64,000 nt of DNA. Origin: Thalassomonas sp. RHCl1. GTDB lineage: Bacteria > Pseudomonadota > Gammaproteobacteria > Enterobacterales > Alteromonadaceae. Shown one piece after another: positions 10,801 to 18,300 of this stretch. Position 1 is the first letter of the stretch. The number at the start of each line of letters is the position of its first letter. The translations under genes were made by a program, and so were the position numbers. The notes under the pieces are model-generated. The model was not told the origin of the DNA, ran no database searches, and saw only the letters and a program-made list of their open reading frames with translations. Location: contig NZ_CANDNZ010000019.1 in assembly GCF_947387555.1 (NCBI RefSeq), forward strand, positions 1-64,000. Direction: 5' to 3'.

Positions 10801-13800
10801 TGGTATCGGCTGGTTCGCCGCCCCCTATGGTAAAGTTACTTGGCACCGAGCTGCCGGAGAAGGCGTTGCCGGAAAGATCCTGGATGCTGTTAAAGGTGCG
10901 GATGCGGTAAGTGAATCCCGGCAGTAGCGGCGTCAATGGAGTAAAGGTGGCGGTCAAGCCGTCGGCTGAAAGGCTTAAATCTCCGGCAATACGTACCGTG
11001 CCGCCTGTGGTTTTTTCAACAAAGAAATTGCCGCTGTTGAGGGTCAGCGGATTGATACGCTCGGAGAAAGTAACCGACATGCTGGCATCGGCGGCCACTG
11101 AACTGCTGCCGTTAACAGGGGAAACCGAACTGGCGGTTGGCCGGGTGTTATCTACCGTATCCAGTGCGGTAAAGCTGCTGTTAAAGGCTATGCCGGTATT
11201 ACCGGCGATATCCGTCAGGCCGGTTAAGTTTAACTCGTACAACCCGGCGGCCAGCGGTGCATCCGGGGTAAAGATAATGGTTCTGCGATCACTGCTCAGG
11301 CTGACGGTGCCCGGTATGTCGGAGCCGCCCAGGGACAAGGTCATGCTGTCTGTTGGCAGGTTCACCAGGTTAACGGGTTCGGATAACCTTATCTGGATCC
11401 TGGCATTGGCGGGCACGCCGGTTAAGCCGTCTTCAAGGCTGAGGTTGTCTACTATCGGGGCGTTATTGTCTTCCCCCGCGCCGGTACTAAAGTTTGTCGG
11501 TACCGAAGTGCCGGTATAAAGGTTATTGGCGAGATCCCGGGCGCCGGTATTTAACCTGACCCGGTATGAGGTCAGGGGCTCAAGCGGGTTATCCGGGGTC
11601 AGGGTAGCACTTAACCTGTCGTTTGCCACCACTATGGTACTGGTCACCGGGAAGCAGCAGGGATTGGTTTTTTCAATAAAGAAGCTGCTGCTATTTAAGG
11701 TTAAGTCGTTAAACCTTTCGTTAAAGGTGATCCTGGCGGCCATATTGGTGGGCACATCCGAGCGGTTATTGACCGGATCTGCCTGGGTAAAGCTTGGCCT
11801 GACGACATCGCCGACATCATCGGTATCAAAACTGAAACTGATGGGGTTGTCTATCGGGTTACCCACCAGATCGGTGAGACCTGTGCTGACATTGACGGTA
11901 TGCGTGGTATTGGGGGCCAGGGCACTGGCCGAGGTAAAGCTGATGCGGCGGTTGGCATCTTCCAGGGCGATAGAGCCGTCTACTGTGCCTCCCGGCGTGG
12001 TCACTATGACCCCGCGTACGGCATCGACGATATTCATGGGTTCGTCGAACTGCAGTTGGATCAGGGCATTGACGGGAATGGTCGAATCAAAGTTTTTCGG
12101 ACTGCTGGCGATAAAGTTGGGCCGCTCGCTGTCCTGGACAAAGGCGGTGGTAAAGGAGAAGTTATGCTGGAACTGCAAGGCATTGCCGGACACATCCTGG
12201 GTATTGGTGGTCACAAAAACGCTGTGGCTGCGGCCGATGGCAAAGGTGCTGTCGGGCACGAAGGACGCCACCCGACCGTCGGGATCCACCTGTATCATCC
12301 CGGGAACGTTGCTAAAGGTGATGTTATCCCGGACGATGATATTGGCCGGGATCAGGGTGGCCGGATCCATAGGTTCGCTAAATTCCATGGTAAAGGGGGC
12401 ATTGACCGGCACATTCGAGCTGCTGCTGAGCGGGCTGGTGCGGATAACCGTCGGACGGATATCATCGACAAATTCTGCCGTGGTAAAGCTGCTGTTGAAG
12501 CTGCCCACCATCAGGTTTCCGGCAATATCCCGTATGCCTTGTACTTCAACGGCTAAAGTGGTCAGGCCCGGCAGCTGCTCATCCGGGGTAAAGGTGACCG
12601 ACAATAAATCGTTGGATAAACTCAGCTCGCCTGTGATCGGAACACCATTGGTGAGGCTGATCACGCCGTCGGTAATGGACGTGTCCAGCAGTTGTTCATT
12701 AAAACGCACCACGATTACTGAGTTGGTGGGCACATCGGAGGCGGTATCTAACGGCGTGATCTGGGAGACCGCTGGCGGCACGGTATCATTGTTAAAGGGA
12801 TCTGTACCCAGCTGTGATTCTTCCAGGTTGGTGAGGCCGTCATTATCCGGGTCGTCCAGGGCATCGTTGGGATCTGTGGGGTCTAGGCCAAACTGGGATT
12901 CATAACCGTCATCCATGCCGTCGCCGTCGGTATCGGCGCGCAGCGGATCGGTAATATGACCGTCTGCCCCCGGCAGCACTTCTTCACCGTCGAGCAAGCC
13001 GTCACCGTCGGTATCCGGATTAAGTGGGTCGGTGTTTTCCAGCACTTCTTCACTGTTGGGCAGGCCGTCGTTGTCACTGTCTTCACTGCCGTCAGGGATA
13101 CCGTTAAAGTTAGTGTCGGCGCGCAGCGGATCCAACCCCAGGGCAAGTTCGACGCCGTCGGGCAAGAGGTCATTGTCGCTGTCGGGGTCGAGCATATTGA
13201 TAATACCGTCGCCGTCGCTGTCCGAGGTCGGGTTGACTTCAGAGCCGTCGAGCAGGCCGTCACCGTCGGTATCCGATAATAGCGGGTTTGACCCTAAGGT
13301 ACCTTCCTGGGCATCATCGAGGCCGTCGCCGTCGGTATCGTTAAGGAAGATACTGGTACCTAAGTTAAATTCCTCGGTATTGTTCAGGCCGTCGAGATCA
13401 AAGTCGAGCAGGGCGTCGCCGTCGTCATTTAAATCTAAGCCTATGCCGCCGGGGCGGGATAAGATCTGGAATTCCGACAGTCCCGGGGTATTGCTTTCAT
13501 CGTCTGTGGCGGTAAAACGTATCCGGCGGATCATATCGACATCGAGCGGCACGGCCAAGTCACGGCTGGGCGCCGGCAGTAAAACTTCGCCTGAGTTAAA
13601 AACTTCATTATCGGCGACATCAAAGGCCTGGATGCGGCCGGCAAAAAAGTCGAAACCCACCGGGTTGGTGCGGTTGCCGAGCAGGCGTACCTGGGCGACA
13701 TCGACATCGTCCGGCAGTAAAACCTCAATAAAGGGGGCGCTGCGTTTGTTGGCGGCATCGCCGACACTGGTAAACCAGGAAGTGAAAATATTGCCGTCTA

Positions 13801-14626
13801 TGGCGCGATCCGGCACATTGCCACCGGAGAAGCTGCTGGCATCGACGGTGACGCCGGGCAAGCGGGATAAATTGGCGCCGCCGGGGTTGACTGCATTAAG
13901 GCTTTCAAAGTCATCCGGCAGGCCGTCATCATCCGCATCCAGGGTCAGGTTTACGGTGAGCTGGATAGTGGCGATAACCCCTTCGTGGGTGGCGGTGACC
14001 AGTAGCGTGCCACTGGAAACGGCGTTAATGAAGCCGTCGTCGCTGACGGTGGCAATGGCGGGGTTTGATACCAGATAAAAGGTGCCGGTATCTGCCAGGG
14101 TGATGTCAATCTCGGTACCGTCGGGTAAGGTGCCGGTGGTGACCAACTGGACGCCGTTGGCTTCCGGTGTGAGTTCCAGTGCCGGGGAGCTGATCTCGAT
14201 AGAGACAGGTACGGGGTCATCGTCGGCAAAGGAGATTTCATCAAACAGGGTTTCACCGTTGGGGTTGCCCAGCACAAAGGGTGACTGGCCGTTATCGACG
14301 CTGCCGTCGGCGCGGTCGCAAACTACCCGTACCCGGAAAGCCCCCTGTGGCACGGGGACATTGGGAATAATAAAGGTACCGTCGGCATTGACCTGGGTCT
14401 GGCGGTTTAAAATGGTGGCGATACAGTCTTCATTGAGTATCGGCCCGGCATCCGGGATGTCGATGATTTCCGGCGGGCCCGGCAGTTCATCGTCATCTTT
14501 ATTTTCGTTGGCATAGGGCAGTGATGTAAAGCTAAAACAAGTTAACAAAAACACCGCAGGGAGGTATTGCCGCAAGGTATCGAGAAATCCCTTGCTTGTA
14601 GTCTGAGAAAATCGTCCGGTCTTCAT
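4883..14626 (-). CDS. Giant secreted protein with 24 Big_5 Ig-like domains
   Basis: A 3247-residue protein. It has an N-terminal signal peptide (about 1-40), a Big_2-like Ig domain (about 150-228), a discoidin/F5-8-like segment (about 250-390), and a thrombospondin-type-3-like Ca2+-binding region rich in DTDGDGL/DSDNDGL (about 395-620). The rest is 24 Big_5-like domains of about 105 residues, each opening with a D.T.P.....SP.(D/N)G....P.N motif. No LPXTG, PEP-CTERM, RTX or autotransporter end is visible; it ends in SNFTTEP. Domains 4, 13, 22 and 24 carry a vicinal Cys pair (PCC). TGGAGG precedes the ATG. It is probably an adhesin-like or matrix protein. The operon context (DsbA-like lipoprotein 2 bp downstream) suggests assisted disulfide formation. 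The nine-domain block duplication is listed separately. Confidence 0.9.
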   Translation of the reverse strand: MKTGRFSQTTSKGFLDTLRQYLPAVFLLTCFSFTSLPYANENKDDDELPGPPEIIDIPDAGPILNEDCIATILNRQTQVNADGTFIIPNVPVPQGAFRVRVVCDRADGSVDNGQSPFVLGNPNGETLFDEISFADDDPVPVSIEISSPALELTPEANGVQLVTTGTLPDGTEIDITLADTGTFYLVSNPAIATVSDDGFINAVSSGTLLVTATHEGVIATIQLTVNLTLDADDDGLPDDFESLNAVNPGGANLSRLPGVTVDASSFSGGNVPDRAIDGNIFTSWFTSVGDAANKRSAPFIEVLLPDDVDVAQVRLLGNRTNPVGFDFFAGRIQAFDVADNEVFNSGEVLLPAPSRDLAVPLDVDMIRRIRFTATDDESNTPGLSEFQILSRPGGIGLDLNDDGDALLDFDLDGLNNTEEFNLGTSIFLNDTDGDGLDDAQEGTLGSNPLLSDTDGDGLLDGSEVNPTSDSDGDGIINMLDPDSDNDLLPDGVELALGLDPLRADTNFNGIPDGSEDSDNDGLPNSEEVLENTDPLNPDTDGDGLLDGEEVLPGADGHITDPLRADTDGDGMDDGYESQFGLDPTDPNDALDDPDNDGLTNLEESQLGTDPFNNDTVPPAVSQITPLDTASDVPTNSVIVVRFNEQLLDTSITDGVISLTNGVPITGELSLSNDLLSVTFTPDEQLPGLTTLAVEVQGIRDIAGNLMVGSFNSSFTTAEFVDDIRPTVIRTSPLSSSSNVPVNAPFTMEFSEPMDPATLIPANIIVRDNITFSNVPGMIQVDPDGRVASFVPDSTFAIGRSHSVFVTTNTQDVSGNALQFQHNFSFTTAFVQDSERPNFIASSPKNFDSTIPVNALIQLQFDEPMNIVDAVRGVIVTTPGGTVDGSIALEDANRRISFTSASALAPNTTHTVNVSTGLTDLVGNPIDNPISFSFDTDDVGDVVRPSFTQADPVNNRSDVPTNMAARITFNERFNDLTLNSSSFFIEKTNPCCFPVTSTIVVANDRLSATLTPDNPLEPLTSYRVRLNTGARDLANNLYTGTSVPTNFSTGAGEDNNAPIVDNLSLEDGLTGVPANARIQIRLSEPVNLVNLPTDSMTLSLGGSDIPGTVSLSSDRRTIIFTPDAPLAAGLYELNLTGLTDIAGNTGIAFNSSFTALDTVDNTRPTASSVSPVNGSSSVAADASMSVTFSERINPLTLNSGNFFVEKTTGGTVRIAGDLSLSADGLTATFTPLTPLLPGFTYRIRTFNSIQDLSGNAFSGSSVPSNFTIGGGEPADTTKPQVQLITPNNGASDIGVINTSVVVTFTESLNPGTVNSSTMELYANSIRLFPSISRSSDNRTVTLRDNLPGNSTITVIITDDVTDLAGNAMDNFTSEFSTVAPTDTGRPSVFSQRPGNGASNVATDLSLVLFTNEPMDITTLPGALHISQNGDAVPGTIAITGDGRNIEFTPDADWQPNALIQVFLDTNAKDTSGNSIFNYQGSFRTQADGSSDSPFVIRESLFQQNTNELLTNSFFDIEFSEALDPTTVNSTNAFIQENFSGGGLISATVSLLGGDTIRITPNAALATGTNYFYRLLPGLRDLDGQTPNFGNFTRFFRTGSGGDNTAPNVLAVSPPDAAIDIPTNAVIRLLVDELTDLSSVNDTNVQLNDGSGNAIACTISSQNFTDGQQEILIVPHAPLKENTVHQLTLDGITDLVGNSISVQTTSFTTGIQPDTVSPALVRTNPFNGATNVAVNSVVDFEVSEALDPARFQHAGTTLRDNTTFQNLAVTSSLSSDARKVTVAPDNPLLVNRSHSVFRSGNTMTDYANNQLFNWTFSFTTSFDPDTTAPQMAGISPSDGLADIARNARVQIDFDEPIRTSSLEGITLSDSGGTLTVSKQFSNGNRTVTLVPQNLLTENSLHTVSIANIEDLSNNLLTGPVTSSFTTEDGVDFFRPALVVADPVNSSTNVPTNMVAHISFNERLNPLSVNSDTFFIEQTSPCCPKVTGTVAVSADLLHASFTPDEPLKPRTNYRIRMFSGARDFADNTYSSTSVPANFITGDGEDNSAPDFIGNSLTDGISNVPANAVISVRLNEAVTLVDLADDAIVVSTGGVPLDGTISLSSDRRTIFFTPSALLAIGNYQIDVSGLTDLAGNTSGAFSSNFEVTNSNADTTRPTLVSTSPVNGAATVASNAVISATLSERVNPLTVTSGSVFVEQTSGGTARIAGSLSLSNNDQTISFTPLNPLVAGQTYRLRMFNSVQDLAGNTYASTSVPTSFTIDPAGLQDTTAPTVQVITPPDGATDVSLVNNPVVITFSESLRPNTVNSNTVEFFANGSRLFPSRSLSSDNRTLFVNDSLPANSLITLMLTDGISDLSGNALANFSSEFTTAPALDTGRPSVVGQRPNNGASNVPVDNNFTLFINEPMDELTINDALNVTQNGVLVSGTTDITGDGRSITFTPDTPWSDNALIQIFLDPSAQDTSGNALNNYQGSFRTELADANIAPAVINESLFQQSTNNVLVNSRFDIKFNQALDPSTVNNTNVEIRENFGSADLVATTVTLVGDRIIRITPDANLSDSTNYFYRLFNGLRDLDGQQPTFGNFTRFFATGTGEDNSAPGIVSVSPPDGSVDIPINALIRVLFDEAINMTALGDSNIEINDGSGGAISCSISSQSFSDGQFLVSVVPHNPLSANTAYDLTVSGVEDLAGNIVSSQTTSFTTGVQPDTVSPVFVRNTPVSGSVDVPVNAVIEMEVNEPLDPAIFAHIGAVLRENTTFTNLPFSQSLSGDARTMMFVPDSGLNLNTSHSVFRSGAVPTDYAGNSFFMPTTSFTTSAVEDLTAPTVVAISPDNNLTDVPINAVMEVHFDEPVQSDGLTGITLSDSTGDIDLLFALSNGNRNLIITPRNPLNANELHTLTIDGVKDLADNVIAAPVVSLFTTQDSVDFSRPLLASVDPFNNATNVPTNLVAQVTFTERVNPLSVTTSSFFIESTNPCCPAVAGTVQVASNRLSATFTPDSNLDTSHSYRIRLLTGVRDLANNTYGSTSVPANFTTSDAEDNTAPVVTGISPTDGFSGVSVNSQVMVEFDEAIRNESLAGITLSDTSGLVAVTRSLSNGNRRVTLTPMSDLTGSELHTIDISGVEDLATNVLAAPVSSSFTTGTNTDTTRPTLISITPVNSSSNVPVGTTSVAVFSEPINALTLPGNFFIERTSPCCTAVSGSYSLSADQMTVTFTPDEDLVNNTSYRVRTLSGLRDLANNSFSGTSVPSNFTTEP
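5880..11805 (-). repeat. Tandem duplication of a nine-domain Big_5 block (about 2.96 kb period)
   Basis: Within the giant gene, domains 4-12 (about 11805 down to 8850) and 13-21 (about 8850 down to 5880) show the same order of domain subtypes. Both begin with a PCC domain (FNERxNxLxxxSxxFFIE) and continue in matching order with openings such as DTGRPSV, (L)FQQxTN, DNxAPxxxxVSPPD and DTVSP. Domain 22 restarts the cycle with a third PCC domain, then 23 resembles 12 and 21. Unit boundaries are estimated from the protein motifs. Confidence 0.75.
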
Positions 14627-14710
14627 TTGTTTACGACCTCCACATCTAGTTTAACTTGCTAAAATCTTGTCTTGCTAGACAGTTAACTTGTTAAAATGCT
14701 GTTAAACGTT

Positions 14711-15256
14711 TTACTTCAATTCAGCTATGACTAACTGCTGGGCCTGTTCAGACCAGATTAGTCGATTTTTATTTCTTGAAAACCATAGGCTTAATCGACC
14801 ATGGTCTTCGAGGATCCTTTTCGATAACTGGGTATTTTTTTGCAGTATCTTTTTCAGGCTTGCCATATATTGTTTATTGGCATCATTGTCCGGTAGAAAG
14901 CCCGGCTCTAAAAATGCCACGATTTTTGCCACCGCCATGGTATAACCCTTGTTCCGTTTTCCGGCATTGTCCGCCTCCGTTTTCGGCAGCTGAAAATAGA
15001 TTTTTCGATCCCTTTCCTGAATTTCCCCGAGCAGTGTGCCGTTGGTGACGCTTTCGTTGGTAACTTTTTCCATCATCTTGTAATACCAATATTGCTCACC
15101 ATCAAAATCATAACGGTTGGCTTTGGAAAACTTGTGTTGCTCGGCCGGTTCTTCTGCCTCTGCTTTATGCATATGTTTGCCCGTGGTTAATCCCGCACCG
15201 GCATTGGCAAACAAGGCCGGTAACAGCAGCAACATTACCCATCCTTTTAATTTCAT
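14711..15256 (-). CDS. Secreted hypothetical protein, 181 aa
   Basis: I do not recognise the family. Residues 1-19 form a clear signal peptide (MKLKGWVMLLLLPALFANAG), followed by a His/Glu-rich linker and a soluble charged domain. A segment YDFDGEQYWYYKMMEKV and a basic C terminus with LSLWFSRNKNRLIW are visible. It contains no cysteine in the mature part. It sits 53 bp downstream of the HELVH/Ig protein and 84 bp upstream of the giant Big_5 gene, on the same strand, so it probably belongs to the same exported-protein operon. Its role there is unknown. Confidence 0.75.
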   Translation of the reverse strand: MKLKGWVMLLLLPALFANAGAGLTTGKHMHKAEAEEPAEQHKFSKANRYDFDGEQYWYYKMMEKVTNESVTNGTLLGEIQERDRKIYFQLPKTEADNAGKRNKGYTMAVAKIVAFLEPGFLPDNDANKQYMASLKKILQKNTQLSKRILEDHGRLSLWFSRNKNRLIWSEQAQQLVIAELK

Positions 15257-15309
15257 TTTTTCATCCTTTTTCTGTTCTTATGATTCGTCACGTAACACTA
15301 CCACATGTG

Positions 15310-18300
15310 TTATTTACAGGCCGATGCTTTACCGACTTTAGAGCCTGTGGTGGGGAAGCAGGATGCTTCACAGCCATAGGCCTTGTCGGTATTGGGATCG
15401 ACACAGGTTTTACAATCGGCCCCGACGGTACAGGCAATTTCCCCGAGCACGGTGCCGTCGGCTTTACATTTGCGATGACGATGGCCGCCGGCGGCATGCA
15501 CGAGTTCATGCAAGGTGCTGGAGGAGAGATCATCGCATTTAGAGGCATCAAGCGCCGCTTTACCTAAGGTTAGGGTATTGGATCCCGGTGCGGCGCCGCC
15601 GCAGTTGGGATTGGTGGCACTGCACTTGATTTTAAAGTTTTTGTCCTTGAGGAAATCGGTCATTTTCTTCTTCAGTGGATCTTTAACACAGCTGGAGAAG
15701 GCCTTGTCACCGGCGGTTTTTAAGGCATCCAGCAGTTTTTTGACATTAAAGCCGTCTTTGTCTTTACAGGTGCCGTTATCGCACACCCCTTTACAGGAAT
15801 CGTCCACCGAGTAGGTGACGCCGTTGGACTTGGTTTCCTGAGAGCCGTCGGCACAGGCCTGGCCGTTTTTCGAGGTATCGGCGACACAGGCATTGTTTTC
15901 ACATTTCTGGCAAGGGCCACATTTGGCGGCGCAGGTGGTCGGCGGTTGCGGCTGACCACAGCCGCCCCAGCCGGCGCGGGTAATGCCAAAACCTGGGTCT
16001 GAGATGATGACAGAAGCGTCTTCCGATACCGTGCCTTTACCGACATTGATAAACTCGTTCAGCGCATGGTCAAACTGGAAGATGTCGATCACCCGGCCCG
16101 GGGGCAGGCCATCGTTGGGAATGCTGATCCTGGCCGGCGGATCAAAGATGACCCCGGCGGGCTGCACCGTCCAGGCTGGCGGCATAAAGAAGGTGCCACT
16201 TGGCGGCGGCATAGGTACTTTATCCAGGTGCACCTGGCTGATGGTGACCTGTCCTGTGCTACTGCCGTTGGGGAAAGTGGCGGAGTTGGCAAAGACGGTC
16301 AGTTCCAGTCCGGCAACCCCTACCATTTGCAGGGTGACATCTTCATCGCCACCGACCAGTTTGGAGTCCTGGGTTTGGATCGGCGGCAGGATAATGGGCA
16401 TGCCGAGATCGTTTTGCTGGCCAGCGACGGTTACCGTTTCAAAATGCAGCGCCGGGAACGTTTCCGGACGCGGACTGCCTGAGGGGTCTATTTCCAGATC
16501 GATTTTGCCCGTAGGCACATTTTCAAGCAGGAAGAAGCCTTCATCATTGGTGACCCCGGTTGCCGGGCTGTTGGGGATAAATACCACGGCGCCGGGGATG
16601 GCGGTCAAACCGCTGTCGAGTACCACGCCGGAGAAGGTGGTTTCTTCCGGGTTGCCCGGTGACAGGCCTGAGGAGGTAAAGGTCGCGGGCAAGCCGGTCA
16701 GGCCGGGGAACGTGGCATTGACGACATTGTTATTGATGCCGGGTTCCAGTCCTAAGGTTAACACTGCCCGGGCAACACCGTCATTGCCGGTTTGCTTGAC
16801 GATAGTGTCGCTGCCGTCGAGATTACCGCCGCCCTTAGTGACCTGGAAGGTGATCTGTATACCCTGAATGGGGTTGCCGCCCCTGTCCACCACCAGGGCT
16901 TCAAGAGGATTGGGCAGCGGGCTGCTCACCAGGCCGCGCTGGTTGTCGCCGCTGGTCATTAAGATCTTATCCGCCGGGCGGGTCAGGGCGGTGGCGCAAA
17001 ACTCCACTTCACCGACTACGCCGACGGCGGAAGCTATCACCCGGTTGTTACCTTCCCCTGCGGTATCGCCCAAGGTGAAGAACACCTGGGCCTTGCCGGA
17101 GCCGTCGGTGGGTACCTGAATGATACGTTGTAGCTCGGCGGAGGCATCCGGAGCAACGCCGCCGTTGTTGCGGCTGACTTCAAATTTCACCAAACGTCCG
17201 GTTACCGGATTGCCTAAACTGTCGAGTACCTGGGCGATAAGGGGCTGTGATAGCTGGGTAGTCACTTCGCTGGCCTGGCCGCTGCCGGAGAACTGGCTCA
17301 TACGGGCGCCGGCAGGCTGGGTGAAGGTCACCTCGATTTGGTGGCTGCCCTGGTTGCCTACCTGGTCGGTGGCAACCGCTTCTATGGTATTAGGGCCGTT
17401 TACCAGGGGCACGGCGGTGGCTAAAAAGTTACCGGCTGAGACTGTGGCTTCAATGCCGTTGATAAACACGCTGGCATTGACGGCGCCGTTGACTATGTCA
17501 TTGACCTGGCCGGTGACATCTATGGTGTCGTTGACCGAGACCAGGCCGTCGGAGGGGGAGGTGATCTGCACGATCGGGGCGATATTATCCCGGGTGATAT
17601 CCACCGAGTCGGTGGCGGTGCGTCCCGAAGCTTTGGTGCCGACTGCCACCAACATGTTTTTGCCTTCACGCAGGGGCACCAGGGCGGAGAACTGGCCGTC
17701 GGTGATACTGGCGTCTACGCCATTGACGGTCACGGTTTGTGCATTGTCGCTGACATCGCCTTCGACATTGATTTGTGCAAGGTCAGTGATCAAACGGTCT
17801 AAGGGCTCGTTAATATCGATGGTGACCGGCTCGACATCCACCAGTACCGTTACCTGGTCACTGGTACTGTTGCCGGCCAGGTCGCTGATCTGCGCTGCTA
17901 TGGTGACATCGCCGTCCGGCAACGGCGCAGTCAGGCTGCAAAAGGCATCTGTGGTATCGGCATTACAATCCGGGGAAATGGCTTCGCCGTTGACGCTGAT
18001 GAGCAAAGAGCCTTCGTTGATACCGACATTGTCGTCGTAGATGATTTCCAGCTCCGGGGTGTTATCGATTAACAGCGCGCCGTCTGTCGGCGCCAAGATG
18101 CTGATGGTCGGCGGCGTGATATCTCCCAGGGATAAATCCAGGGTGACCTCTATGCTGTCGGAGTTGCTGTTGCCCGAGGTGTCGGTGGCGACTGCCGTTA
18201 ACGTATTGCTGCCTTCATCCAGCGGTATGCTGGCGATAAAATTGCTGCCGTCAAAACTGGTGGGCAGACCATTGATGGTGACGGTTTCCAGGGCAACATC

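Noticed and set aside
5061-14516. Many plus-strand open frames opposite the giant Big_5 gene
   Set aside because: They are antisense shadows of a low-stop, repetitive coding sequence and have no ribosome-binding sites or recognisable products.
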